Origin: a virus | DNA length: 64,000 nt | Virus record (IMG/VR): IMGVR_UViG_3300032304_000826 | Location: 1 to 64,000 of that record | Reading direction: 5' to 3' (one strand) | Shown here: piece after piece, positions 17,424 to 26,578 of the stretch | Layout: the number at the start of each line of letters is the position of its first letter | How positions within the stretch are numbered: position 1 is the first letter of the stretch | Translations under genes and position numbers: made by a program | Notes under the pieces: model-generated | Told to the model about the DNA's origin: nothing | The model's database searches: none | The model's input: only the letters and a program-made list of their open reading frames with translations

Positions 17424-18968
17424 TTAGAGCAATCCGCCGGTTGGCGTAATTATTAATGCTGCTGGCAACAAATAAGGTATCTGATTCGCTGCAAGGGCTA
17501 TTGTAGCTACACCAGAGCTATTATCTGTGTTTAACTTAGTTAAAGTTATTGACTCTACGCCAGCAATTCCAGCTGCTTTTGATATAACAGACGACAGGGC
17601 AATAGTTCTTCCAAAGGTGTTGGCCTCGTAAGAAAATAAACCACCCGCGTTTAAAAAAGCCTTAGCAATATTTAGTTTTACAGCGCTCTGCTTAAAAGCG
17701 GCCCCAACAGTTACGCTCATAGACACGTATACTGGGACGTATGTAGGCTGAACAATAGTTAATGTAGTTCCTACAGGTATTTTATCAGATAGATATTCCT
17801 GAACATTGCTTTGAAGCTGTGTCCAAGTAGAAGTTGGAGATCCGCCTGTAATTCCTGGAGTATTAGTTCCATCATTTTGAGTCTGCACATACAAGGTTAC
17901 AGAGCTATAAACAGAAGATATTGCTTTAGCTCTACCAATTTGTGGAGTTTGATTTGCTAAAAATTCGTAGTCTTCTAGAGTTACTGCACGTCTACGAGCA
18001 GAGATTGCAGACTTAATTTTTGCGCGAAGCTGGTCTGTAGTATCAGCATTTGCGCCACCAACAGATGCAGCATCGTTTGTTACAGTCAGATAAGAAATTG
18101 ATTCAGGATCTATATTTCCCGGAATAAAGGTAACTTCAGTGATAGCGCTAGATATCACGTTTCCTGAAGCACCGACGCTTGTTTTATACGTGGCGCTTAT
18201 AAGCTGCCCTGTAGGAGGAACTGAGCCATTAACTCCGTCTCCAAATATAACGGTTAAGCTTCCATCCTCATTTTGAGAGGTTGTAAATACTAAGTCTGTT
18301 GGGCCATACTCAGAAAGAGTGTCAACGTAAGACCAGGCAGCAAATGCTGCTCCCTGACCAACGTACACAGTAAGAGAGTCATCAACAATCCCAAAGTCAG
18401 AGATTGTAATTTCTTGGCTTGGCTCACCTGTAGATGACCCAAGACTTGACGGTAACGGTTTGTTATTTACCGGGTTAATTAAGTCTGGTCGATCGGTGTT
18501 TACTGTTTTACCCTCTTTTGCTGTAAGGGTAATTGTTGCAGCCGCTGCAAGCTGAGTTGCAGATTGGGTAGTTTCAAAATAAACTTCCGTGTATGGGCCA
18601 TAAGTTAGGGGGGCCATTACTTGAGTTCCTGTAGGGATATCTATAGGAGCATCGCTTGTATTTGTAAAAAGTACGCTTACTGTTGAGGGAGTAGGGCCAG
18701 AAGGCTTATACCCGTACAAAGAAGCAAAATTTAAAAGAGTCTCTCGTTTTACTGCAGTGTCCACTGAAGTTTCATTAGCCACTCTGTCTAGATAGTAAGA
18801 CATTATGTCTCCCATATAGGCAAATGCTTCTACAAGAACTGACCCTAGGTCGGAAGGATCTGAGGCATCCCAATTTTTATCTGTGCGTGCACTAATAAGG
18901 TTTACAAGGTCATTCTTAAGAGCAGCAAAGTCTCTAGAAGTATAGTCAATCTGTATTTCGTTTGCCAT
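17424..18968 (-). CDS. Baseplate J-like wedge protein
   Basis: A 514-residue protein with the family features of baseplate J/gp6-like proteins: an N-terminal ASDPSDLGSVLVEAFAYMGDIMSYYLDRVANE helix region (about 37-68), a beta domain (PTGTQV...VYFETT), then a central TTDQLRAKIKSAISARRRAVTLEDYEFLANQTP (about 312-345), which is the most conserved J-family segment, and a C-terminal VPVGTTLTI-type beta domain. J proteins form the baseplate wedge that triggers sheath contraction. Neighbours are the gp25-like wedge and fibres, as in most contractile tails. Confidence 0.9.
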   Translation of the reverse strand: MANEIQIDYTSRDFAALKNDLVNLISARTDKNWDASDPSDLGSVLVEAFAYMGDIMSYYLDRVANETSVDTAVKRETLLNFASLYGYKPSGPTPSTVSVLFTNTSDAPIDIPTGTQVMAPLTYGPYTEVYFETTQSATQLAAAATITLTAKEGKTVNTDRPDLINPVNNKPLPSSLGSSTGEPSQEITISDFGIVDDSLTVYVGQGAAFAAWSYVDTLSEYGPTDLVFTTSQNEDGSLTVIFGDGVNGSVPPTGQLISATYKTSVGASGNVISSAITEVTFIPGNIDPESISYLTVTNDAASVGGANADTTDQLRAKIKSAISARRRAVTLEDYEFLANQTPQIGRAKAISSVYSSVTLYVQTQNDGTNTPGITGGSPTSTWTQLQSNVQEYLSDKIPVGTTLTIVQPTYVPVYVSMSVTVGAAFKQSAVKLNIAKAFLNAGGLFSYEANTFGRTIALSSVISKAAGIAGVESITLTKLNTDNSSGVATIALAANQIPYLLPAALIITPTGGLL

Positions 18969-18969
18969 A

Positions 18970-19365
18970 TTACCTAACCGCCGTTACTGTTCCATCAGAA
19001 CTGAATATTGCACTGCTTACATCTAAAGTCTTTATTGTACTATCTGGAAGTATTACCGTAATAGTGACCTGAGCTTGTCCGCCGTATTCTGGGAGCACGG
19101 TAGAAATGCTGCTTATTTTAATCTCTGGTAGCCAGACTGTTACTGCCGTGCTTACCGCTTGCTTTATAGAAGTGTCTAAAACGTTTTCATTTTCAAATAG
19201 GGCCCGCATAAGGTCTGTGCCGTAGGATGTAAGCATTGGTCGTTGCCCTACGTTTGTAGATAGTAGGGTCAATAAGCGGTCTAACCAAATCTTATTAGCT
19301 TGTTCGGTAGCTTCTGTGGCACCAACTGGGTCTAAACTATATGGGTAGTTTATAGCGCGGCTCAT
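18970..19365 (-). CDS. Baseplate wedge protein, gp25/lysozyme-like (GPW) family
   Basis: A 131-residue protein. ATG 19365 is chosen over 19380 because AGGAG lies 4 nt upstream and it forms an ATGA overlap with the spike gene. It shows INYPYSLDP near the N-terminus and LLSTNVGQRPMLTSYGTDLMRALFE (about 32-58), matching the GPW/gp25 signature G-x-R-x-x-x-x-x-x-G-x-x-L, followed by a beta strand pair ending in I-T-V. In the P2/T4 scheme gp25 proteins link the sheath to the J-like protein, which is the next gene. Confidence 0.88.
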   Translation of the reverse strand: MSRAINYPYSLDPVGATEATEQANKIWLDRLLTLLSTNVGQRPMLTSYGTDLMRALFENENVLDTSIKQAVSTAVTVWLPEIKISSISTVLPEYGGQAQVTITVILPDSTIKTLDVSSAIFSSDGTVTAVR

Positions 19366-19892
19366 TGCACTCCTATCCATACTGGGTACTCAGGGTCTCC
19401 CGCAACAAACATAACCCAAACTAACTGCCCGACTTTAGGTACTAGTCGATGTGGTGTGTGCTCCGCTACTCGAGGAGTTTGCTCTTGAGCATCGTTCCAT
19501 TTTTGGGTGGTATTAGCCGCGGTTTTACGTGGGTGTTTAAGGGTACCAGCACCCGCCTTAGCCACAACGGTTAACGCAGGGATAGTCACGGACCCCCCTT
19601 GAGGATCGGCTGCCGTAGTGGCTGTAGTGGTTAATAGGGTTGCAATTTGGGCAGCCGTATGTTCTTCATGGTCAGGGTGATTAGCTACGTTTGTTATTGG
19701 CTGGCAAGACCTAGCCCAACCAGATACTTCTTGACCAGTCGATTGTTGGACCTTTACTTTAATTCTATTTTTCTTTAGGGGGTCGTTTATATCTACGACC
19801 TTAGCCTCGTATATGCCAAAAAACCTAAATCGACCTGTGGGATCCATCCCATAGTCTTGGTCTCTTGTTGTCCACCCTCTACTTGTACTCAT
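19362..19892 (-). CDS. Tail spike/hub OB-fold protein (gp5/gpV-like)
   Basis: A 176-residue protein, start ATG 19892 with GGAG 7 nt upstream and a TAATG overlap. GIYEAKVVDINDPLKKNRIKV near the N-terminus and VGQLVWVMFVAGDPEYPVWIG at the C-terminus are typical of the OB-fold of gp5/gpV spike proteins and VgrG. The middle is a low-complexity Thr/Ala insertion (TTTATTAADPQGGSVTIPAL). No lysozyme or needle repeat is fused, so the membrane-piercing tip must be a separate protein or absent. Confidence 0.75.
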   Translation of the reverse strand: MSTSRGWTTRDQDYGMDPTGRFRFFGIYEAKVVDINDPLKKNRIKVKVQQSTGQEVSGWARSCQPITNVANHPDHEEHTAAQIATLLTTTATTAADPQGGSVTIPALTVVAKAGAGTLKHPRKTAANTTQKWNDAQEQTPRVAEHTPHRLVPKVGQLVWVMFVAGDPEYPVWIGVQ

Positions 19893-20491
19893 TAATAAAC
19901 TCCAGTCTTGCCATAGGCAGCCCAAGTAACTGGACGCTTAATAATAGAAAAGTCTGGGGCAGCGTCCTCACCAAGATCATTATAAGGCTTAGAGACCGCA
20001 GAGCTTGGAGCTGTAATTCCGTAGTCAGGTTCTAAAATAGAGTTGTTTACTGAAAATGAGTAATCTTGAAGTTTAGATAGGGCCGGTGATATAGCCTGAC
20101 CTGAAAGCTCTCCAGATACGTCTCTTACAGGAATAGCTTTATAGGCGTCTGGATTAGTCTGACCTAAAATGTCTGTTCCAACCTCTAGCTTCATCATATA
20201 TCTTGCTGGGATTCCACCAAATATATGCGTAACTGAAAGAACAGTCCAGTATCCAGACATGCCATCTGGCAGCCCGTCTAAGTAGATAGGCTCATAAGGC
20301 TTAACTAGGCAGTCCCCAATTAAGTTTACCTTTGCTCTATACGCGTATCTTTGAGCGTCAGCAAAGTCATTAGCAATGTACTTACTCTCTGTAAGAGTAG
20401 TGGCTACCTCAAAAACGTTATGTTTATTAAAGGCCGCTTTAGAAGCGCCGCTATTCTTTTTATTTACTTTAGAATATCTAGGGGTGCTCAT
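19892..20491 (-). CDS. Tail hub protein, C-terminal-type subunit
   Basis: A 199-residue protein from ATG 20491 (GGAGG 7 nt upstream, ATGA overlap). The segment VKPYEPIYLDGLPDGMSGYW with YMMKLEVGTDILG later corresponds to the final barrel of gpD/gp27-type hub proteins (L-x-P-x-x-x-V-x-V-x-G...G-x-Y-x-V-x-x-V-x-H). The upstream gene holds the first part of such a hub, so hub function appears divided between two polypeptides. The C-terminal 80 residues are polar and possibly extended. Confidence 0.6.
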   Translation of the reverse strand: MSTPRYSKVNKKNSGASKAAFNKHNVFEVATTLTESKYIANDFADAQRYAYRAKVNLIGDCLVKPYEPIYLDGLPDGMSGYWTVLSVTHIFGGIPARYMMKLEVGTDILGQTNPDAYKAIPVRDVSGELSGQAISPALSKLQDYSFSVNNSILEPDYGITAPSSAVSKPYNDLGEDAAPDFSIIKRPVTWAAYGKTGVY

Positions 20492-21354
20492 TGTAAGGCC
20501 TCCCAAGCTTTAAACTCAGCAGAGGTTTCTTCAGTTACAACAACGCCCTTATCCTCAAAGCTAAAATCTTTAAGCTTATGCTTTGTCTCAATAACTGTGC
20601 CTGTTTTTTCGTTATAGCCGGTAACAATTCTGTCTACTCTTGAGCCAAGCTCTGGAGATTCATCTGAAACTATTGGGTCAAACGAAACAACGCTGCCCAT
20701 TGCTCTTTCAAGACGAGTAACCGCCCCACCAAGCTCTTTATCTACATAATTAAAGTATGGGGCTTGATCCTTCTTATTCGCATAGATCTTATTTTTAGAC
20801 ACAAAGATAATGGTCGTATTCTCAACTCTTAGGGCAAACCCAGTCTGCTTAGCGAGTCGACGTAGTAGTTGCCAGTCACTTTGACCAGCTTGAACCACAG
20901 TTTTTCTTACTCTAGGGTGCCTCTGGGTAACAGCTTTCATCCCATACTTAGCAGCAATCTTTGTAACTACCTGATCTGCGGTAACATTCTTATAAATTTT
21001 CTGATCTGTATTCTTTAGTAGGTATGATGAAGCTACGCATAGAATATTTGTATTTTGAGCGTCTGCCTCATTTGTAGGCTCGACTGAGTATACATACCCA
21101 TAGAATGTCTGTTTTATATTATTTGTACTATATATAAACTGAACTGGGTCACCTGAAGAGATAGCCGTGCCGTCAGAGTAAGGCTTGCCCTTAAAATGCA
21201 GCATAAGTCGATCATGCTGATCTCTGTCTTGGTACATCTCCGCGCCTATTAAAATAAGCTCAAATCCAGGAGTCTTAGGAAAAGAGACCTTGTACGAGTT
21301 GTACTCAGCGCTAGATTCCCAGGGGAAAAATTTTCTAGGCCCATTAGTTAGCAT
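20488..21354 (-). CDS. Tail hub protein, gpD/gp27-like N-terminal part
   Basis: A 288-residue protein. After an N-terminal beta barrel it contains VTADQVVTKIAAKYGMKAV followed by QAGQSDWQLLRRLAKQTGFALRV (about 140-195), the standard late-control gene D motif [QS]-x-x-x-D-x-x-[FL]-[LI]-x-x-[LA]-A-x-x-x-G. This forms the trimeric hub under the tail tube. The C-terminal barrel usual in the family is encoded by the next gene. It overlaps the LysM gene by 11 nt. Confidence 0.8.
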   Translation of the reverse strand: MLTNGPRKFFPWESSAEYNSYKVSFPKTPGFELILIGAEMYQDRDQHDRLMLHFKGKPYSDGTAISSGDPVQFIYSTNNIKQTFYGYVYSVEPTNEADAQNTNILCVASSYLLKNTDQKIYKNVTADQVVTKIAAKYGMKAVTQRHPRVRKTVVQAGQSDWQLLRRLAKQTGFALRVENTTIIFVSKNKIYANKKDQAPYFNYVDKELGGAVTRLERAMGSVVSFDPIVSDESPELGSRVDRIVTGYNEKTGTVIETKHKLKDFSFEDKGVVVTEETSAEFKAWEALQ

Positions 21355-21625
21355 ATGGCACCTTTATCACCGTACCTGGCTCTATAGAAAATGGGTCAGA
21401 GATTAATTGGTTAATCTCTAAAATTTGCCACCAATACTTAGAATGGCCTATAAAATTTTTAGCGATCTCCCCTAAGGAATCTCCATCTTTCCATACATAG
21501 TCAATGTACTTATAGGTAACGTCATTTGGAAAATCTCTAAATACAGAGATAGTATATTCGCCCGTGTACTTGTGTTTAACCTGAGCAAGAGGCCCGTCAT
21601 AATATCTAGATACTCTTTCAATCAT
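21344..21625 (-). CDS. LysM-domain tail protein (gp53/gpX-like)
   Basis: A 93-residue protein whose C-terminal half is a LysM module: WKDGDSLGEIAKNFIGHSKYWWQI with INQLISDPFSIEPGTVIKVP. Small LysM tail proteins (P2 gpX, XkdP) sit between the tape measure and hub and may glue hub to tube or touch peptidoglycan. ATGA overlap with the upstream gene and 11-nt overlap with the hub show tight coupling. Order tape measure - structural protein - LysM - hub - spike fits the known layout. Confidence 0.85.
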   Translation of the reverse strand: MIERVSRYYDGPLAQVKHKYTGEYTISVFRDFPNDVTYKYIDYVWKDGDSLGEIAKNFIGHSKYWWQILEINQLISDPFSIEPGTVIKVPYAN

Positions 21626-23382
21626 GGGGTTGTCGCTCCTGTACTTGCAGTTTTACTTGCACTTGGATCAGCATTATTAGCTGTAGCGTCTTCTTTGTTC
21701 TTAGCCTTTAAGAACTCATCAACTGCTGCCCCTGATGGGTATCTCAAGAAGCTAATATTAACAACTGAGAGCATAGGAACCATTTTGTCGGTAAATACTA
21801 CGTGATCTACGGATATATTTTGTAGGGACCCGTAATACCGCATATTATCGTGAAGAACAAACCAAAGGGGTACGCCAGTTATGTATCCCTTATCTGCAGA
21901 CTCTCCGTTGTAAGTTAACAAAGAGTTGCCCTTCATGTCCCTGTTTCCATTAACAGCTCTATACAGATACTCAAGGTCGTACTCAGTACCGCGTAGTAAA
22001 ATGCCCTCAACTTCTTCTTTAGCTAGCTGTCTAGGGTAGTTCTTTGAATACATTGTTGGGGCGCCCTTAAGCGGCATTAACTCAGTCATATCTGCAATTC
22101 TATTTAGATACAGGGTAAAATTAACAGATATATTTCCGGCAATAAGGTTTGCAGGGTCTTGAGTAGACAGGGTCCAGTCAATAGAAGTATTCATAGGTAT
22201 GCTGTAGTTAATGCTTGTAGGGTTATACATAAATTTAAAGCCCCAAATAGGTTTTTTACCTTTTGTTTGTGTTGCAACGTTCATAGCATCTGCAGCACCT
22301 TGACTTTGAAAAATACGCCCAAGGTTGCTTCGACTATCTACAAACTGACTAAACACGCTGTTTGCTTTAAACGTGTCAATAACAATACTCTTGTTATCAC
22401 GAATAGCTGTTTCATAATCAGAAACACGTACTCCATGCGATACGCCTCTAGACACATAGTGTGCAGGAGGATTGTAGGTAATAGAGTCGGTACTAGGTAT
22501 AGTTACAGTACCTTCTTCTGGGCCCGCACTAGGGTTAGGTACCTCAATACAGTTTGCTGCGTTTGCCTCTAATAAGACCTTTTGAGCGGCTTTAGCATTT
22601 GCTTGTTTTACTGGGGATCCAACTAGGGTTCCACCAGTGTCAAACCTATATATGATCCAGCTATTTGCAGCGCCAATAGTTATGCCGCCGCTAGTTACGG
22701 GTTTAAACCCAACTTTTACTGCAACCCATTGGCTTTTACAGGCATCCCACACTATCTGATAATTAAAACTATCAACGTTAGGTACTTCAGAATAGTCGTA
22801 ATATTGTGATCTAGTAATACCTACAGTCGGTACGCTCCAGGTAGTTCCTGGAAACATAGCATCAATAATTAATTTAAAGGGCATAGTTGGCTTAGCAACT
22901 GCAACTGTAAAGTTAATTGTTGGTATCTTTCCCTTGCCGTTTTCGTTAATATTGTCTTTAACTGCGTAGGATCCGACGTTAACGTTTATTTTAGGGGTTG
23001 CTGTAGCGGCTATTTTAGAGCTTACATTAAAGATAAATACTGTTCCTCCAGTAGCAGGTTTTTGTTTTACTCCACTTACTGTTCCTTTAAAGCTTGTTTT
23101 CCAAGAATTAAAGATATTTACTTCAACTCCGCCCTCGTCGTTATCACTTAAAAAATTAAATGGGCTTTTCTTGTACACCCTAATTCTGTATTGAACTGTA
23201 TTTCTGGTACTGACAGATTTACCATCGCTAGGTATTAATACCCACTCACTACTATTGTAGGCGTTAACTTCATCTGGATCATATCCAGGAGTTTTTGGGA
23301 TGGGGGTAGTAGCGGCAATAGGAGAGATGTTTGAGTACTCGTACGCCTGAATACTGTAGTAATAGTCTGCAGCTGACGCCAT
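21622..23382 (-). CDS. Tail/baseplate structural protein, unknown family
   Basis: A 586-residue protein. The first ~280 residues contain immunoglobulin-like strands (YRIRVYKKSP, VFIFNVSSKI) and the C-terminal half has WGFKFMYNPTSINYSIPM and GNISVNFTLYLNRI, reminiscent of the N-terminal part of XkdQ/gp27-like or LysM-partner tail proteins (a strand set that recognises the next hub subunit). It lies between tape measure and LysM protein and is coupled to both (TAATG, ATGA). I infer a hub- or tube-initiator component. Confidence 0.6.
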   Translation of the reverse strand: MASAADYYYSIQAYEYSNISPIAATTPIPKTPGYDPDEVNAYNSSEWVLIPSDGKSVSTRNTVQYRIRVYKKSPFNFLSDNDEGGVEVNIFNSWKTSFKGTVSGVKQKPATGGTVFIFNVSSKIAATATPKINVNVGSYAVKDNINENGKGKIPTINFTVAVAKPTMPFKLIIDAMFPGTTWSVPTVGITRSQYYDYSEVPNVDSFNYQIVWDACKSQWVAVKVGFKPVTSGGITIGAANSWIIYRFDTGGTLVGSPVKQANAKAAQKVLLEANAANCIEVPNPSAGPEEGTVTIPSTDSITYNPPAHYVSRGVSHGVRVSDYETAIRDNKSIVIDTFKANSVFSQFVDSRSNLGRIFQSQGAADAMNVATQTKGKKPIWGFKFMYNPTSINYSIPMNTSIDWTLSTQDPANLIAGNISVNFTLYLNRIADMTELMPLKGAPTMYSKNYPRQLAKEEVEGILLRGTEYDLEYLYRAVNGNRDMKGNSLLTYNGESADKGYITGVPLWFVLHDNMRYYGSLQNISVDHVVFTDKMVPMLSVVNISFLRYPSGAAVDEFLKAKNKEDATANNADPSASKTASTGATTP

Positions 23383-26300
23383 TAGTATGTTCCTATTCCG
23401 TTTAAGCGTAGTTCGTCTTCTAATACTTTCTTAAATTTTCTAACCATAGCTTCGGCTTCAGCATTGCTTGCGTGAGCTATCTGTACGTTCATAGTTACGT
23501 TTATGTCATGTTTTGACGCTGTAGAGAAGCTAGACATATTGCGCGAACTATTAACAGCTTGTGAGCCAGTAGTTGCCCCAAGAGACATAGATTGAGCAGA
23601 CCCTACATCGTCTGAGCCACCAATACCTGCGGCTTGTTGTGTCTTTGCTGCGTCATCTAAGAACTTAGTAAACTTACCACTAGTAAAGGTTGTCCAACCC
23701 TTCCAGTGCTTGCCCTGATTACTCTTGTCATAGGCAGCAGCAATATTATAGTCACCATTTTTTAATCTACTGCCATCACGATATGGGTCATTATACTTTT
23801 GCCAATCCTTTAAAGATCTAATTTGGAAGGCGCCGTAGCTTGGGCCCCACTTCTTAGACACTAAATGTTTATCACCAACTGCGTCTGCTCTACCACCGGA
23901 CTCAGCTAAAGCAACAGCAAAAGCAGTCTGAAGAGACTTTCCTCGGAAACCTTTTGCATAGAGCATCTTCATTAAACCGGCTCTACTTCCTCCGGTCATG
24001 CCAGAGCTATCTCCTAAAGTGGGGTCTTCTTGAGAATTAAATAGTGCTGATTTCTTTTTTCCTAGGCCTACTTTACCGCCACCTTTATCTAGGTAGCTAC
24101 TAACATCTTCCCAACCAATAGGGCTTCCAGAGCGTATTTTGCTAGATACTAAAGCACCTAGCTCAGCAGAGTTTAGGTCAGATACTGACCCAAATTTAAA
24201 TGGCGTTCCGCTTCCTGACACATCTGCGTGAGGCAGCTCTTTATCAAACAACCTATTAATTACGCGCTTACCTACGTTAATTCCACTAGTAACCATGTTC
24301 TTAATAAATTGAAACGCTTTGCCAAAGAATGATCTAGGGTCTTTTCTTCCCTGAGCACCAACACCGCCGTGGTCTCTAACCTCAAAGTGAAGGTGGGGGC
24401 CAGTAGATGTTCCGGCGCCTGAAGAGCCCTTAGCTCCACCAGACTTTGCAACTTCTTGTCCGCCTGTAACTTTTTGGCCTTTTTTAACAAGTATCTGACT
24501 AAGGTGAGCGTACATAGTTGATTTGCCACCAGGGTGCTTAATAATTAAATATCGTCCGTATTGACGGTGCATTCCTGTTTCAGAAACTGTTCCATCACCT
24601 GCAGCAGCAATAGAGGTTCCCACAGCTACGCCATAGTCAATACCTGTGTGGTTTGAACTAATGCCTGGGTTTCTTGCGGCAGCTCCTGGACGTGGACCGA
24701 AAGCAGATGTAACTCTAGTGCCTGGTGGAACTGGCATCTGTAGCGTAGCTCCCTTTGAGGTTTGTGTTGAGTCTCCTCCACCCATTCCATGAGAACAGCC
24801 CATTGATCCGTGAGAACATCCTCCGTCACCACCACCAACGCCACCAGTTGCTAAGTTACCAACTCCACCCGCAGCAATACCTGCAAAAGCTCCAGGCACA
24901 CCGCCAGCAGCTAATCCAGTAATTCCACCTTGACCTAAATCAAATGCAAAGTTTCCTAGCCATTTTGCAAAGCCAGGTAAGTTCTTACCTTTTTTATTTA
25001 AATATTGTTGTAGCTTTTCTAGTCCTGCGTATGCGCCTACAGCTAATCCAGCACGGCCAAATTTACCGGCCATAGCTCCTTTACCTAAAACACCTTTAGC
25101 TGCAAACTTACCTTTACCGGTAAGCAAACTCATTAATCCTGCGCCAAGTCCTGCGCCTGCAGCACCTGCTCCGCCTCCACCACCAGCTGCAGCAGCAGCC
25201 GCTCCAGGCCCAATAATTCCAACACGCTTTGCTAAGTTAGCTGCTAGTAACATTTGCCCTATGTTCATTGCGCCACCAGCTGCCATACCGCCAAGACCTG
25301 CTAGAGTACCGCCAGTATTACCTGCGCCAGGGAATGTTTGAAGGGCGCCCTTAAAAGTCATAAGTGCTTGAGTGACTGAGGGCAGTGTTTCAGCTAAACC
25401 ACTAAACCCATCGTTTACAGCTGCAGTAGTTCTAAGGCCTACGTTATAGCCGCCTACTAAGCCAGCTTCTGTAGACTGTAGTTTTCTAGCCTCACTGCTG
25501 TTATATCTAAACTGTGATCTAATAGGGCTATCTTTACCAACACCCATTAAATCTAATGCTTTATTTGAGTTGCTTAAGTCGCCCTTAACTAGTCCGCCGC
25601 CTTTTGAGGCGCGAGCAACAACTCCTGATTGCAGCACTGCTAGGAGGTTAGGGTCTCCACCAGCAACAGCTGCAAGAGATTGATAACCCTTACTGTTTGG
25701 GTTATATACCATCTGTGCTTGAGCAGCAGTTACTTTTCTTCCGCCGTATAAGAAACGGTAAGTGTCATTAATAATTTGGTTTACTGGTCTTTGGTTACCT
25801 TGTGCGTCACGAGTTCTTACGCCCATGCGTAGGAAGTTCATACCATTCATACCAGCAATAGCGCCAGCTACTTGTTCGTTTGAGCCTCCGCTTATTGCGC
25901 TAAGGCCGCCAATTTGTCCCATAACGTTTCGGGAGCTTAAACTATTGGCTAAGTATCCGCCTTGATAGGCAAGGGCTGTAGCAGCCATAGTAGGGCCCAT
26001 AGCGCTTGTAGCACCATTACCTACTTGACGATTTGCAAGACCAAGAGCTTGACGTGTGGACATCCCGCTTCTACCAGCGTAGGTATCCAAAGCCATTCTT
26101 TGTGAAACAGCCGCCATAGTATTTGGGGCCATTGAGTACATCAAGCCACCAACAGCAGCTGTTCCTAAAGCAATACCACCAGCAATTTTTTCAGTACGAG
26201 TAAAGCTTCCTAGGCCCAGCTTATTTTGTCCGGTAAACTTTCCACCGGTAGCCTCAGCCATAGCTTTGGCGGCTCGTTCATAATTTTTGGCCATCTTGTC

Positions 26301-26420
26301 AGATAGATCAACCATGGTCTTCATATCTTTTATGAAGCCCTTACTAGCTTTATCTATCTTACTTGTGGTGCCCGCAGCCTTTTTTTCGTCGTCAGGGGTC
26401 ACCATGTTTTGACCTGCCAT
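23382..26420 (-). CDS. Tape measure protein with M23 endopeptidase and lysozyme-like domains
   Basis: A 1012-residue tape measure, which sets tail length and is ejected at infection. Layout: a charged helical start (to about 60), Gly/Ala-rich hydrophobic segments (about 360-530), a Cys/His linker (CSHGSMGCSHGMGG, about 535-550), then an M23 metallopeptidase (about 560-690) with NHTGIDYG and HLHFEV supplying the zinc ligands, and a lysozyme-like domain (about 815-925) with the putative catalytic Glu in ALAESGG and the YGAFQI signature. The last ~90 residues are polar. Having a peptidase and a glycosidase/transglycosylase suggests a thick or unusually crosslinked host wall. Confidence 0.9.
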   Translation of the reverse strand: MAGQNMVTPDDEKKAAGTTSKIDKASKGFIKDMKTMVDLSDKMAKNYERAAKAMAEATGGKFTGQNKLGLGSFTRTEKIAGGIALGTAAVGGLMYSMAPNTMAAVSQRMALDTYAGRSGMSTRQALGLANRQVGNGATSAMGPTMAATALAYQGGYLANSLSSRNVMGQIGGLSAISGGSNEQVAGAIAGMNGMNFLRMGVRTRDAQGNQRPVNQIINDTYRFLYGGRKVTAAQAQMVYNPNSKGYQSLAAVAGGDPNLLAVLQSGVVARASKGGGLVKGDLSNSNKALDLMGVGKDSPIRSQFRYNSSEARKLQSTEAGLVGGYNVGLRTTAAVNDGFSGLAETLPSVTQALMTFKGALQTFPGAGNTGGTLAGLGGMAAGGAMNIGQMLLAANLAKRVGIIGPGAAAAAAGGGGGAGAAGAGLGAGLMSLLTGKGKFAAKGVLGKGAMAGKFGRAGLAVGAYAGLEKLQQYLNKKGKNLPGFAKWLGNFAFDLGQGGITGLAAGGVPGAFAGIAAGGVGNLATGGVGGGDGGCSHGSMGCSHGMGGGDSTQTSKGATLQMPVPPGTRVTSAFGPRPGAAARNPGISSNHTGIDYGVAVGTSIAAAGDGTVSETGMHRQYGRYLIIKHPGGKSTMYAHLSQILVKKGQKVTGGQEVAKSGGAKGSSGAGTSTGPHLHFEVRDHGGVGAQGRKDPRSFFGKAFQFIKNMVTSGINVGKRVINRLFDKELPHADVSGSGTPFKFGSVSDLNSAELGALVSSKIRSGSPIGWEDVSSYLDKGGGKVGLGKKKSALFNSQEDPTLGDSSGMTGGSRAGLMKMLYAKGFRGKSLQTAFAVALAESGGRADAVGDKHLVSKKWGPSYGAFQIRSLKDWQKYNDPYRDGSRLKNGDYNIAAAYDKSNQGKHWKGWTTFTSGKFTKFLDDAAKTQQAAGIGGSDDVGSAQSMSLGATTGSQAVNSSRNMSSFSTASKHDINVTMNVQIAHASNAEAEAMVRKFKKVLEDELRLNGIGTY

Positions 26421-26422
26421 AT

Positions 26423-26578
26423 TTATCTCACCGCCTTAGGTTTCATTGCAGATTTACTTAACCAAATCATTCTCTCTCTAAAAGAAAGAGAACGGATATC
26501 GGATAACGTCCAGCCTGGATAATGCTGAGCTATAAGATCGTAGCTATCTACTAATACGTCGTAACTTGTCTCATTCTC
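26423..26578 (-). CDS. Tail assembly chaperone, second frame (+1) expressed by ribosomal frameshift
   Basis: An open frame of 51 codons, +1 relative to the gp26-like gene, reading ENETSYDVLVDSYDLIAQHY then PGWTLSDIRSLSFRERMIWL and a basic tail. It has no start codon before residue 36, and its frame is closed just upstream by TAA and TAG (about 26593-26600). It therefore needs to be entered by frameshift from the first frame (giving about 320 residues). The content (Tyr/Trp-rich, L-S-x-x-E-R) is like second frames of phage tail-chaperone pairs, which precede the tape measure as here. Confidence 0.65.
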   Translation of the reverse strand, partial: ENETSYDVLVDSYDLIAQHYPGWTLSDIRSLSFRERMIWLSKSAMKPKAVR

